Below, piece by piece: positions 1 to 7,327 of a stretch of 11,426 nt of DNA. Source of the DNA: an uncultured Eubacteriales bacterium (GTDB lineage Bacteria > Bacillota > Clostridia > Christensenellales > Borkfalkiaceae); NCBI GenBank assembly GCA_900547645.1, contig URHP01000050.1:1-11426 (forward strand), given 5' to 3'. A program made the translations under genes and the position numbers. The notes below the pieces were generated by a model, which had not been told where the DNA came from, did no database searches, and saw nothing but the letters and a program-made list of their open reading frames with translations. The stretch's first letter is position 1. The number at the start of each line of letters is the position of its first letter.

Positions 1-5
1 ACGCC

Positions 6-758
6 ATGCTTGCGCGCATGCGTCCCGCGCCGCTCTTCTTCCGTGTCATGAGCCGCATCCTCGGCGGGCTGACCGCCGTGCTCAACCTTGCCGTGTTTGT
101 GGTTGTGCTCGGTGCGCCGGTGCTGGTCGCGCTGCCCCTGTTCGGCGTGCAGCCCGCGCCGCTCTCCGTGCTGTATGAAAGCGCGGCCTGGACGGAGTTC
201 CTGGGCAAGTACGCCATGGATCTTCTGACCGTTGCTTTCTGTCTCGTCCTCATCCGCGCGGGCTACCGCATCGGGCTTGCCCGCTCCGTCTGGACGGTAT
301 TCACCGTGGCGCTCGGCGTGGGCGCGCTCGTGCTCGCCGTGTTCATGGCGGTCCGCGTGCCCTTCCTTGCGGACTTTGCGGCGGTCATTGCGGGCGGCAT
401 GCCTTCGCTCGGCACGGGGGCGCCGCTGCTCGGCACCGTCATCGTGGCGGCGATCTGCTTCGCCGTCCTGCTTGTCGTCATCATCCTGATCACGCTGCTC
501 GTCAATCTGCTCGTCCGCAAACTCAAGGGCAGCCTTGTTCTGGGCGTCGTGGACGGCGTGCTCATGGCGGTCGTGTTCGCCGCGCTCTGCTTTCTCATCA
601 TTGCAGGCTTTGATTTTGCGGTCTCCTACCTTGTGCAGAGCGGCGCGGGACTTCCCTTCGGCGAGACGCTGGTCTCCGTTTTCGGAAAGATCGAATCGCT
701 CGTCACCTCTTCGCCTCTGGCGTCGATGCTGTACCGCTTCAATCCCATCGCCCTGTAG
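6..758 (+). CDS. CvpA-like polytopic membrane protein (5' end uncertain)
   Basis: A 250-residue, very hydrophobic protein with about five membrane segments, at roughly residues 18-46, 69-90, 94-120, 141-170 and 180-210. The part from residue 69 on resembles the CvpA/colicin V production family: an early helix followed by a basic RxGYRxGLxRS-type turn, a long helix ending in a basic LVRKLKG segment, then a GVVDGVLM helix where the family has its LDxxLG motif. The tail ends in MLYRFNPIAL, a short Y..NP ending I associate with clostridial CvpA-like proteins. That family is membrane-bound and of poorly understood function; the assignment here is by pattern only. The reading frame is open to the window edge, so the true start may lie upstream; ATG codons at 6, 18 and 48 are all possible. 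The next gene follows after 36 bases on the same strand. Confidence 0.6.
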   Translation: MLARMRPAPLFFRVMSRILGGLTAVLNLAVFVVVLGAPVLVALPLFGVQPAPLSVLYESAAWTEFLGKYAMDLLTVAFCLVLIRAGYRIGLARSVWTVFTVALGVGALVLAVFMAVRVPFLADFAAVIAGGMPSLGTGAPLLGTVIVAAICFAVLLVVIILITLLVNLLVRKLKGSLVLGVVDGVLMAVVFAALCFLIIAGFDFAVSYLVQSGAGLPFGETLVSVFGKIESLVTSSPLASMLYRFNPIAL

Positions 759-762
759 CCGG

Positions 763-777
763 GCGGGATATTCCCGC
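763..777 (+). other. Short intergenic hairpin
   Basis: GCGGGA (763-768) and TCCCGC (772-777) form a 6-bp stem over a 3-nt loop in the 36-base gap after the CvpA-like gene. No T-run follows, so it is not a convincing terminator. It may reduce read-through or be incidental. Confidence 0.3.
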
Positions 778-794
778 TCCGAAAGGCGCATACT

Positions 795-1163
795 GTGCGC
801 GTGACGACGTTGGATGAACGGACGGGCGCATTGCTCGAACGGCTGGAAGCGCTGTGCCCGGGCGGCGGCTATCATATTCTGGAAGAGAGCGATCTCGCAC
901 CCTGTTCCGAAGGGGAGCAGACGGGCGAAATGCTCTCCTATCTTGCGGATTGCCGCTTTCTGGAAATGCGTTACGCGGAAAACGGGACGTACTGTTTGCG
1001 GATCCTGCCCGCGGGGCGCGCATATGCCGCCCATGTACGCGAACAGGCGCGCGAGACGCGTCTGCGCGTCAGAAAAACGGCGCTCTATGCCTTTCTGGGC
1101 GCCTTTGCGGGCGGGCTTTTGGGCGCGCTTCTCGCCGCTGCCGTCTTCCTCGTCGGGGGTTGA
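795..1163 (+). CDS. Small winged-helix-like protein with C-terminal membrane anchor (copy A)
   Basis: A 122-residue protein of unknown function. I start it at GTG 795 because GAAAGG at 781-786 sits 8 nt upstream; GTG 801 is the alternative. Residues 5-75 alternate helix-rich stretches with a final NGTYCLRILPAG strand-turn-strand, a pattern suggestive of a winged helix-turn-helix fold. A basic, charged linker follows (EQARETRLRVRK, about 82-93), then one membrane helix (about 95-119) near the C-terminus. The layout suggests a cytosolic domain held at the membrane by its C-terminal helix. It shares this plan and several aligned positions (LD.R near the start, L..L..... in the middle, LxPxG before the linker) with the next gene, so the two look like tandem paralogues. 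Its stop is 2 nt before the next start, implying translational coupling. Confidence 0.7.
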   Translation: MRVTTLDERTGALLERLEALCPGGGYHILEESDLAPCSEGEQTGEMLSYLADCRFLEMRYAENGTYCLRILPAGRAYAAHVREQARETRLRVRKTALYAFLGAFAGGLLGALLAAAVFLVGG

Positions 1164-1165
1164 CT

Positions 1166-1531
1166 ATGTGGAACGCGACGCTGGACAGAAGGGAAAATGA
1201 CGTGATGCGCGCGCTTCTCACGCTCTCTGCGGGGAAAGCGCGTTTTCTTGCTTCGCCCGACGAGGTGCTTGCCCTCGTCAAAATCAAGTGCGACGCCGAA
1301 GGGCTGGAGCGCACGCTCGCGTCCCTCTCGCAGGACGGTTATTTCGACTATATCGCCACCGACCGCAAGGGGGAAAAGATGTACGTCGTCGAGCTGCGTC
1401 CCAAGGGGACGGCGTTCGTGCGCAGCGTGCATACCGACCGCAGGCGCTTTTTCGTGCGCCTTCTGGTTGCCGCGGCGTGCGGGCTTGCCTCCGCGCTCAT
1501 CGGCGTTTTGCTGAAACTCATCTTCTCCTAA
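1166..1531 (+). CDS. Small winged-helix-like protein with C-terminal membrane anchor (copy B)
   Basis: A 121-residue protein of unknown function, starting at ATG 1166 with a GGGGG ribosome binding site at 1155-1159 inside the end of the preceding gene. The frame is open much further upstream, to 854, but that stretch overlaps copy A and shows no protein character, so I reject the longer start. Residues 4-80 resemble copy A: LDRREND helix, a central helix pair, DGYFDYIATDRKGEKMYVVELRPKG as a strand-turn-strand wing, and a basic linker (HTDRRR). A single membrane helix covers about residues 95-120. No enzyme motif is visible. It could bind DNA or a protein partner at the membrane; this is inference from shape only. 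The uvrB promoter begins 5 bases after its stop codon, with no terminator between. Confidence 0.72.
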   Translation: MWNATLDRRENDVMRALLTLSAGKARFLASPDEVLALVKIKCDAEGLERTLASLSQDGYFDYIATDRKGEKMYVVELRPKGTAFVRSVHTDRRRFFVRLLVAAACGLASALIGVLLKLIFS

Positions 1532-1535
1532 AGAG

Positions 1536-1564
1536 TTGACATTTTTGCGCGATTGCGGTATGAT
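1536..1564 (+). promoter_or_regulatory. Sigma-A promoter of uvrB
   Basis: TTGACA (1536-1541), 17-bp spacer, TATGAT (1559-1564): a perfect -35 and a one-mismatch -10 at ideal spacing. Transcription should begin near 1571, giving a leader of about 144 nt before the uvrB ATG at 1715. It sits 4 bases behind the stop of the upstream gene. Confidence 0.9.
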
Positions 1565-1570
1565 AGACGG

Positions 1571-1584
1571 CGAACAAAAGTTTG
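1571..1584 (+). promoter_or_regulatory. LexA (SOS/Cheo) box over the uvrB start site
   Basis: CGAACAAAAGTTTG matches the Gram-positive LexA (DinR) operator, known in Bacillus subtilis as CGAAC-N4-GTTCG, in its two essential half-sites GAAC and GTTY with 4-nt spacing. It begins 7 bp after the -10 element, so bound LexA would block the start site. uvrB is a known SOS gene in B. subtilis, which supports the reading. The same bases can also form a 7-bp RNA hairpin (GGCGAAC / GTTTGCC, 1569-1586, one G-U pair). Confidence 0.85.
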
Positions 1585-1609
1585 CCATAGTTTGCGCATT
1601 CCTGCACAG

Positions 1610-1653
1610 AGGAAAACCGAACGCAGAGCCTTTGGCGAACGTTGGGTTTTCCT
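1610..1653 (+). promoter_or_regulatory. uvrB leader hairpin I
   Basis: AGGAAAACC (1610-1618) pairs perfectly with GGTTTTCCT (1645-1653). Inside it, past one G-G mismatch, AACG (1620-1623) pairs with CGTT (1640-1643), and GCC (1628-1630) pairs with GGC (1634-1636) at the tip. The result is a long three-tiered stem-loop in the untranslated leader. No T-run follows, so it is not a terminator. Its function is unknown. Confidence 0.6.
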
Positions 1654-1658
1654 GAAAC

Positions 1659-1699
1659 TCACGAGATTTCTTTTTGTCAGTTCAAAAAGAAATCTGTGA
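1659..1699 (+). promoter_or_regulatory. uvrB leader hairpin II, next to the ribosome binding site
   Basis: AGATTTCTTTTTG (1664-1676) and CAAAAAGAAATCT (1683-1695) form a perfect 13-bp stem with a 6-nt loop (TCAGTT). With G1663 bulged, four more pairs (TCAC 1659-1662 with GTGA 1696-1699) extend it to 17 bp. It ends 2 nt before the uvrB ribosome binding site AGAGGG (1702-1707), which lies 7 nt before the ATG. That position suits control of translation or RNA stability; it is not followed by a T-run. Confidence 0.65.
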
Positions 1700-1714
1700 A
1701 CAGAGGGCATTTAT

Positions 1715-3676
1715 ATGGAACACCACGAATTCAGGCTGCACGCGCCCTTTCAGCCGACGGGCGATCAGCCGCAGGCGATCGAAAAACTCACGCAGGGCGT
1801 GCTCGACGGCATCCGCACGCAGGTGCTGGTCGGCGTGACGGGCAGCGGAAAGACCTTCACGATGGCGAACGTCATCCGAAACGTGGGGCGTCCCGCGCTG
1901 GTCATTGCGCACAACAAGACGCTTGCGGCGCAGCTGTGCAACGAATTCCGCGCCTTTTTCCCCGAAAACCGCGTGGAGTATTTCGTCTCCTATTACGACT
2001 ACTATCAGCCGGAGAGCTACATCCCCTCGACGGATACTTATATCGAAAAGGATTCCTCCACGAACGACGAGATCGACAAGCTCCGCAATGCGGCGACCTG
2101 TTCGCTCGGCGAGCGGGACGACGTGATCGTCGTCTCTTCGGTGTCCTGCATTTACGGTCTGGGCGCGCCCGAGGAATTTTTTCGCCTCGGCATTTCGCTG
2201 CGGCCGGGGCAGGAGATGTCGCGCGACGAACTGCTGACCAGGCTGGTCGGCATCCAATATTCGCGTAACGACATGGATTTCAAGCGCTCCACCTTCCGCG
2301 TGCGGGGGGACGTGGTGGAGATCTTCCCCGCGTCCAATTCCGAAGTCGCCGTGCGCGTCGAATTTTTCGGCGACGAGATCGACTCGCTGGGCGAGGTGGA
2401 CGTGGTGACGGGCAAGGTCGTCTCTTCGCTCAGACATGCCGTCATCTTTCCCGCCAGCCACTATGCGGTCGGCACGGAGAAGCTCGCCTTGGCGCTCGCC
2501 ATGATCGAGGAGGACCTGAAAGGCGAAGCCAAGGCGTTTGAGGACGCGGGGAAGCTCCTGGAGGCGCAGCGTCTTTCCCAGCGCACCGAACACGACCTTG
2601 AAATGCTGCGCGAGATCGGCTATTGTTCGGGCGTGGAAAACTATTCCCGCTATTTCGACGGGCGCAGCCCCGGGCAGCCTTCGTTCACGCTGCTCGACTA
2701 TTTCCCCGAGAATTTCCTCGTGTTCATCGACGAGAGCCACATGACCATCCCGCAGATCCGCGCCATGTACAACGGAGACCTTGCGCGCAAGATCAACCTT
2801 GTGGAGTACGGGTTCCGCATGAAGTCGGCGTTCGACAACCGTCCGCTCACCTTTGAAGAGTTCGATGCGCGCGTGCCGCAGATGATCTGCGTCTCGGCGA
2901 CGCCCGCGCCATACGAGCTGGAACAGGCGGGGCAGGTCGTCGAACAGCTTATCCGCCCCACGGGGCTTCTCGATCCGCCCGTCACGGTCAAGCCCACAAA
3001 GGGGCAGATCGACGATCTTCTGTCCGAAGTGCACAAGGTCGTGGAAAAGGGCGGAAGGGTGCTGGTCACAACGCTGACCAAGCGTATGGCGGAAAATCTG
3101 ACCGATTACCTCAAGGAAAACGGCGTCAAGGTGCGCTACATGCACTCGGACATCGACGCGCTGGAGCGCATCGACATCGTGAACGGACTGCGTTCGGGCG
3201 AATTTGACGTACTGTGCGGCATCAATTTGCTGCGCGAGGGGCTCGACCTCCCCGAGGTGCAGCTCGTCGCCATCCTCGACGCCGATAAAGAGGGGTTCCT
3301 CCGCAGCGAGACGTCGCTCGTGCAGACCATCGGCAGGGCGGCGCGCAATGCCGAAGGGCGCGTCATCATGTATGCGGACGAGATGACGGGCAGCATGCAG
3401 CGCGCCATCGACGAGACCAACCGCCGCCGCGCCGTACAGCAGAAGTACAACGAAGAACACGGCATCATTCCCAAAACCATCGTCAAAAAGGTCGCCGAGA
3501 CGCTCGTCATCACCTCCAAGGCGAAGCGCGCGTCCGAGGTCAAGGCGAAGGATATTCCCGAAGAGATCGAAAAGCTCAAGGCGCTGATGAAGGTCGCTTC
3601 CGCGCAGCTCGATTTCGAGCGCGCCATCGAGATCCGCGAGACCATCAACGAACTCCGCAAGCGGATGCGCAAATAA
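1715..3676 (+). CDS. uvrB: UvrABC excinuclease subunit B
   Basis: UvrB is the damage-verifying helicase-like subunit of nucleotide excision repair: UvrA loads it at a lesion, and it then recruits UvrC for the incisions. The 653-residue length is normal for the family. Visible landmarks in order: Walker A GVTGSGKT (residues 40-47), the [12 protein letters not shown] beta-hairpin that clamps DNA (from about 93), the DESH helicase box (339-342), motif [11 protein letters not shown] (537-545), and a C-terminal UVR coiled-coil for UvrC contact (about 614-653, with [11 protein letters not shown]). The start is set by AGAGGG 7 nt upstream and by the family-typical N-terminus with FxPTGDQPxAI. Regulation is by the SOS promoter at 1536-1584 plus the structured leader. 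All key residues are present and the gene looks intact. Confidence 0.98.
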   Translation: MEHHEFRLHAPFQPTGDQPQAIEKLTQGVLDGIRTQVLVGVTGSGKTFTMANVIRNVGRPALVIAHNKTLAAQLCNEFRAFFPENRVEYFVSYYDYYQPESYIPSTDTYIEKDSSTNDEIDKLRNAATCSLGERDDVIVVSSVSCIYGLGAPEEFFRLGISLRPGQEMSRDELLTRLVGIQYSRNDMDFKRSTFRVRGDVVEIFPASNSEVAVRVEFFGDEIDSLGEVDVVTGKVVSSLRHAVIFPASHYAVGTEKLALALAMIEEDLKGEAKAFEDAGKLLEAQRLSQRTEHDLEMLREIGYCSGVENYSRYFDGRSPGQPSFTLLDYFPENFLVFIDESHMTIPQIRAMYNGDLARKINLVEYGFRMKSAFDNRPLTFEEFDARVPQMICVSATPAPYELEQAGQVVEQLIRPTGLLDPPVTVKPTKGQIDDLLSEVHKVVEKGGRVLVTTLTKRMAENLTDYLKENGVKVRYMHSDIDALERIDIVNGLRSGEFDVLCGINLLREGLDLPEVQLVAILDADKEGFLRSETSLVQTIGRAARNAEGRVIMYADEMTGSMQRAIDETNRRRAVQQKYNEEHGIIPKTIVKKVAETLVITSKAKRASEVKAKDIPEEIEKLKALMKVASAQLDFERAIEIRETINELRKRMRK

Positions 3677-3730
3677 ATTGCGCTCCGGTCGGCGGAATCG
3701 GACGGAGAGACTATATTACGGAGGAGAAAT

Positions 3731-4327
3731 ATGCGTATAGCCGTTGACATCGACGATACGTTGAATGCGGTGGACCGCGTCCGCTACGCGGGCGAGTATA
3801 TCCGCAGGAACCATCTTCCCTTTCGGCTGATCGACGAAAACGCGCACATGCTCGAAAAGGTGTATGACTGGTCGCATGACGACGTGCTCGCATTCGTGCA
3901 CGACGGCGGGATCACGGCATTCACCGACGCGCCCGCGCGCAAGGGCGCCAAAGAAGTGCTGGAGCGCTGGCGCAGCGCGGGCTTCCACGTCACCGTTCTG
4001 ACCTCCCGCGTGGCGGAGTGGTTCGGCAATCCCGAAAAACTCTCCCGCGACTGGCTGGAAAAACGGCATATCCCGTACGATGAGATCGTCGCCGAGTGCG
4101 CGGACAAGGGTACGTACTGCCGGGATCACGGCATCGACGTTCTTGTGGACGACAGCCTTGCGCAGTGTCTTTCCGCGCAGGAAAAGGGCGTGTATGCCGT
4201 GCTTGCCGTCTCCCGCGCAACGCTCGACCGCGCCCGCGAGATCCGTTACGGCGGAGCAAACTGGAAGCAGATCGACGCGGCGGTCATGCATATCGCCGGA
4301 CTTTTGCTGCGAACGGGCAGCGTATGA
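3731..4327 (+). CDS. HAD-superfamily 5'-nucleotidase-like phosphatase (NT5C/YqfW type)
   Basis: A 198-residue protein with the HAD phosphatase core. Motif I is DIDDTL (residues 6-11), with Asp6 the expected nucleophile and Asp8 the acid/base. VTVLTSR (about residue 90) is motif II, and VLVDDS (about 137) is motif IV. The overall layout, with a small helical cap between motifs I and II and a C-terminal NWKQID stretch, resembles the NT5C 5'(3')-deoxyribonucleotidase family and B. subtilis YqfW. The likely reaction is dephosphorylation of a (deoxy)nucleoside monophosphate, but the substrate cannot be read from sequence. GGAGG at 3720-3724, 6 nt before the ATG, fixes the start. It lies 54 nt after uvrB with no clear terminator between, so co-transcription with uvrB is likely. 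A nucleotidase beside excision-repair genes might recycle nucleotides from repair; that is speculation. Confidence 0.85.
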   Translation: MRIAVDIDDTLNAVDRVRYAGEYIRRNHLPFRLIDENAHMLEKVYDWSHDDVLAFVHDGGITAFTDAPARKGAKEVLERWRSAGFHVTVLTSRVAEWFGNPEKLSRDWLEKRHIPYDEIVAECADKGTYCRDHGIDVLVDDSLAQCLSAQEKGVYAVLAVSRATLDRAREIRYGGANWKQIDAAVMHIAGLLLRTGSV

Positions 4328-4332
4328 GCGCC

Positions 4333-4361
4333 GGGCGGCGCATGATTTCCGGATGCCGCCC
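4333..4361 (+). other. GC-rich hairpin after the nucleotidase gene
   Basis: GGGCGGC (4333-4339) pairs with GCCGCCC (4355-4361) over a 15-nt loop, starting 5 nt after the nucleotidase stop codon. No T-run follows. It may protect the 3' end of the upstream message or work with the hairpin at 4409-4436. Confidence 0.4.
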
Positions 4362-4408
4362 GCACAATCGATTGCAGCGGAGGGCTTGTTCTCCGCAATG
4401 GACGGATC

Positions 4409-4443
4409 TCTCCTGCTTCCCGGAGGAAGCGGGAGAATTGTTT
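4409..4443 (+). terminator. Terminator-like or attenuator hairpin upstream of uvrA
   Basis: TCTCCTGCTTCC (4409-4420) and GGAAGCGGGAGA (4425-4436) form a 12-bp stem with one G-U pair and a 4-nt loop (CGGA). ATTGTTT follows, a short, interrupted T-run. It lies 82 nt after the nucleotidase stop and about 50 nt before uvrA. It could be a partial terminator that lowers uvrA expression relative to uvrB, or an attenuator. I see no clear promoter between it and uvrA, so full termination would leave uvrA without an obvious source of transcript. Confidence 0.5.
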
Positions 4444-4492
4444 GCAGAATACGGCGGCGCACCGACCGGTCCGCGCGTCAGACAACAGGACT

Positions 4493-7315
4493 ATGAAAGA
4501 AGAAATTTACGTAAAAGGCGCCAAGGAAAACAACTTAAAGAACGTTGACGTACACATTCCGCGCAACACGCTCACGGTATTTACGGGACTTTCGGGCAGC
4601 GGAAAATCGACGCTCGCCTTCGATACCATCTTCGCGGAAGGACAGCGCAGATATATGGAGAGCCTTTCGTCCTATGCGCGGCAGTTCCTCGGCATGATGG
4701 AAAAGCCGGACGTGGAGTCCATCGAGGGGCTTTCTCCCGCCATCTCCATCGATCAGAAGACGACCTCGCACAATCCCCGTTCCACGGTGGGAACGGTGAC
4801 GGAGATCTATGACTATCTCCGTCTGCTGTTCGCGCGCGTGGGCGTCCCGCACTGTCCCAAGTGCGGCAGGGAGATCCGCCGCCAGACGGTGGACGAGATC
4901 GCCGACAAGGTCATGGCGATGCCGGACGGAAGCAAGATCATGGTGACCGCTCCCGTCGTGCGCGGCAGAAAGGGCGAATACGTCAAGGAACTTGCGGGAT
5001 ACCGCAAGAGCGGATTCGTGCGCGTCAAGATCGACGGCAGCATCTATGAATTGCAGGAAGAGATCAGGCTCGATAAGAACGTCAAGCACAACATCGGCGT
5101 GGTCGTTGACCGCCTCGTCGTCAAAGAGGGCATCCTCAAGCGGCTCACGGAGAGTCTGGAGACGGCGTTGGGGCTTGCGGACGGGCTGGTCGTCATCGAC
5201 TGCGGCGGGGAGGAGACGCTCTATTCCACGCGCTACGCCTGCCCCGACTGCAATATTTCCATTGAGGAGATCGAGCCGCGTCTGTTCTCCTTCAACACGC
5301 CGTGGGGCGCCTGTCCCGTCTGTTCGGGGCTGGGATTCAAGCAGACGGTGGACGCCGACCTCATCTGCCCCGACCGCACCAAGACGCTGCGCGAGGGGGC
5401 GATCCGCATCAGCGGCTGGAATCTCGATTCCTCCTCGGTCACGCAGATGTATCTTTCCGCGCTGTCCCGTCATTACGGGTTTTCGCTGGACGTGCCCGTC
5501 AAAGACCTGCCCGAGAGCGTGTTCAACCTGCTGATGTACGGCAACGGCGGCGAGAAGATCGACCTGGAATACAGCACCCGTACCTTCCGTTCCTCTTACA
5601 AGAGCGCGTGGGAAGGGTTTGTCAACAACCTGCAGCGGCGGCACAATCAGACGAGCTCGGTGGGCGTTAAGTGGGATATCGAGCGGTATATGCGCACGTC
5701 CGACTGCCCCGAATGCCACGGGAAGCGCCTGAAAAAGGAGGCGCTCGCCGTCACGGTGGGGGGCAGGAATATCGCGCAGGTGTGCGATCTGCCCGTCAGG
5801 GATATTGCGGCGTTTCTGGACGGCGTGCAGCTCACGCCCACCCAGCACGCCATTGCGGACGTCATTCTCAAGGAGATCAAAAGCCGTCTCAACTTTCTCG
5901 TGGGCGTGGGGCTGGATTACCTCACCCTTTCGCGCAGCGCGGCGACGCTTTCTGGGGGCGAGAGCCAGCGCATCCGCCTTGCCACGCAGATCGGCAGCGC
6001 GCTGACGGGCGTCCTGTACATTCTGGACGAGCCGAGCATCGGGCTGCATCAGCGCGACAACGAAAAGCTGCTCGCCTCTTTAAAGGGGCTGCGCGACCTC
6101 GGGAACACGCTCATCGTCGTCGAGCATGACGAGGACACCATGCGGGCGGCGGATTACATTGTGGACGTCGGACCCAAGGCGGGCGTCCACGGCGGCGAGA
6201 TCGTCGCCTGCGGCACGGTCGAAGATATTATGAACGAGCCGCGCTCCATCACGGGCGATTTTCTTGCGGGAAGGCGCAGGATCGAGGTCCCCGCCGTCAG
6301 AAAACAGCCGGACGGTCGTTGGTTCGAAGTGGACGGCTGCCGTCAGAACAACCTGAAGGGGATCGACGTAAAGATCCCCGCGGGGCTCATGACCGCCGTC
6401 ACGGGCGTGTCGGGTTCGGGCAAGTCCTCTCTCGTCAACGAGATCGTGCTGCCCCTTTTGTCCAACGCGCTGGGCGGTTCCCGTCTGCCCGCCGGCAAGA
6501 GCGACGGCTGCAGGGGGCTGGACTATTTCGACAAGGTCATCGCCATCGATCAGTCGCCCATCGGCAGGACGCCCCGCTCCAATCCGGCGACCTATACGGG
6601 CGTATTCACCGCCATCCGCGAGTTGTTCGCCGCGACGCCCGACGCAAAGGCGATGGGCTTCAAGTCGGGCAGGTTTTCCTTCAACGTGGCGGGCGGCAGG
6701 TGTGAAAACTGTCAGGGCGACGGCATCATGAAGATCGAAATGCACTTCCTGCCCGACGTATACGTCCCCTGCGAGGTGTGCGGCGGCAAGCGCTACAACC
6801 GCGAGACGCTGGAAGTAAAATATAAGGGCAAGTCCATTGCGGACGTCCTCGACATGACGGTGGAGGAGGCGTGCGACTTCTTCAAAAGCCTGCCGTCCAT
6901 CTACAACAAGCTGGCGACCCTCAACGAAGTGGGGCTGGGGTATATCAGGCTCGGGCAGTCGGCGACCACGCTCTCGGGCGGCGAGGCGCAGCGCGTCAAG
7001 CTCGCCACCGAGCTTTCCAAGCGCTCCACGGGGCGTACGTTCTACATTCTGGACGAGCCGACGACGGGGCTGCACAGCTACGACGTGGACAAGCTCGTCA
7101 GGATCCTGCTGCGCTTCCGGGACGGCGGCAATACCGTGCTCGTCATCGAACACAACCTCGACGTCATCAAGGTGGCGGATTGGATCATCGATCTGGGGCC
7201 CGAAGGGGGCGACGGCGGCGGCACGGTGCTCTGCACGGGCTCGCCCGAGGAAGTCGCCGCCTGCGAGCGCTCCTATACGGGACGGTTTTTGAAGAAAATG
7301 CTGCACGCGGAATGA
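4493..7315 (+). CDS. uvrA: UvrABC excinuclease subunit A
   Basis: UvrA is the damage-sensing dimeric ABC-type ATPase that delivers UvrB to lesions. At 940 residues it has normal length. Landmarks: Walker A GLSGSGKS (32-39); cysteine pairs CPKC (121-124), CPDC (250-253) and CPVC (274-277), the last two forming the first structural zinc site; ABC signature LSGGESQR (486-493); second Walker A GVSGSGKS (638-645); zinc site CENC (737-740) with CEVC (760-763), the module that touches DNA; second signature LSGGEAQR (827-834). I chose ATG 4493 because the family begins with a short M-K-x-x-I-x-V-x-G segment before the LKN motif. An in-frame TTG at 4442 would add 17 residues with no family counterpart. 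The only SD-like bases, AGGA at 4487-4490, are just 2 nt from the ATG, so initiation may be weak or coupled to upstream translation. The downstream gene starts 12 nt after its stop. Confidence 0.97.
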   Translation: MKEEIYVKGAKENNLKNVDVHIPRNTLTVFTGLSGSGKSTLAFDTIFAEGQRRYMESLSSYARQFLGMMEKPDVESIEGLSPAISIDQKTTSHNPRSTVGTVTEIYDYLRLLFARVGVPHCPKCGREIRRQTVDEIADKVMAMPDGSKIMVTAPVVRGRKGEYVKELAGYRKSGFVRVKIDGSIYELQEEIRLDKNVKHNIGVVVDRLVVKEGILKRLTESLETALGLADGLVVIDCGGEETLYSTRYACPDCNISIEEIEPRLFSFNTPWGACPVCSGLGFKQTVDADLICPDRTKTLREGAIRISGWNLDSSSVTQMYLSALSRHYGFSLDVPVKDLPESVFNLLMYGNGGEKIDLEYSTRTFRSSYKSAWEGFVNNLQRRHNQTSSVGVKWDIERYMRTSDCPECHGKRLKKEALAVTVGGRNIAQVCDLPVRDIAAFLDGVQLTPTQHAIADVILKEIKSRLNFLVGVGLDYLTLSRSAATLSGGESQRIRLATQIGSALTGVLYILDEPSIGLHQRDNEKLLASLKGLRDLGNTLIVVEHDEDTMRAADYIVDVGPKAGVHGGEIVACGTVEDIMNEPRSITGDFLAGRRRIEVPAVRKQPDGRWFEVDGCRQNNLKGIDVKIPAGLMTAVTGVSGSGKSSLVNEIVLPLLSNALGGSRLPAGKSDGCRGLDYFDKVIAIDQSPIGRTPRSNPATYTGVFTAIRELFAATPDAKAMGFKSGRFSFNVAGGRCENCQGDGIMKIEMHFLPDVYVPCEVCGGKRYNRETLEVKYKGKSIADVLDMTVEEACDFFKSLPSIYNKLATLNEVGLGYIRLGQSATTLSGGEAQRVKLATELSKRSTGRTFYILDEPTTGLHSYDVDKLVRILLRFRDGGNTVLVIEHNLDVIKVADWIIDLGPEGGDGGGTVLCTGSPEEVAACERSYTGRFLKKMLHAE

Positions 7316-7327
7316 GCGGAGGGGAGC

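Noticed and set aside
854..1165. Upstream extension of the second small winged-helix-like gene
   Set aside because: It overlaps the first paralogue completely in another frame and has no protein-like pattern; ATG 1166 has a good ribosome binding site and aligns with the start of copy A.
1636..1644. CGAACGTTG as a second SOS box in the uvrB leader
   Set aside because: The two half-sites abut without the 4-nt spacer that LexA boxes of this group need.
1682..3460. A 592-codon open frame on the - strand opposite uvrB
   Set aside because: It mirrors the strongly coding uvrB frame, is rich in R, H, D and V as expected from GC-rich antisense codons, and has no family motif. Similar shadows lie opposite uvrA (4535-6049, 6080-7306) and the aminotransferase (7420-9114).
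3712..3717. TATATT as a -10 element before the nucleotidase gene
   Set aside because: No acceptable -35 hexamer lies 16-18 bp upstream.
4442..4492. TTG start giving UvrA 17 extra residues
   Set aside because: The extra segment has no counterpart in the UvrA family and its SD would be buried in the 4409-4436 hairpin; I kept ATG 4493, although its SD is poorly spaced.
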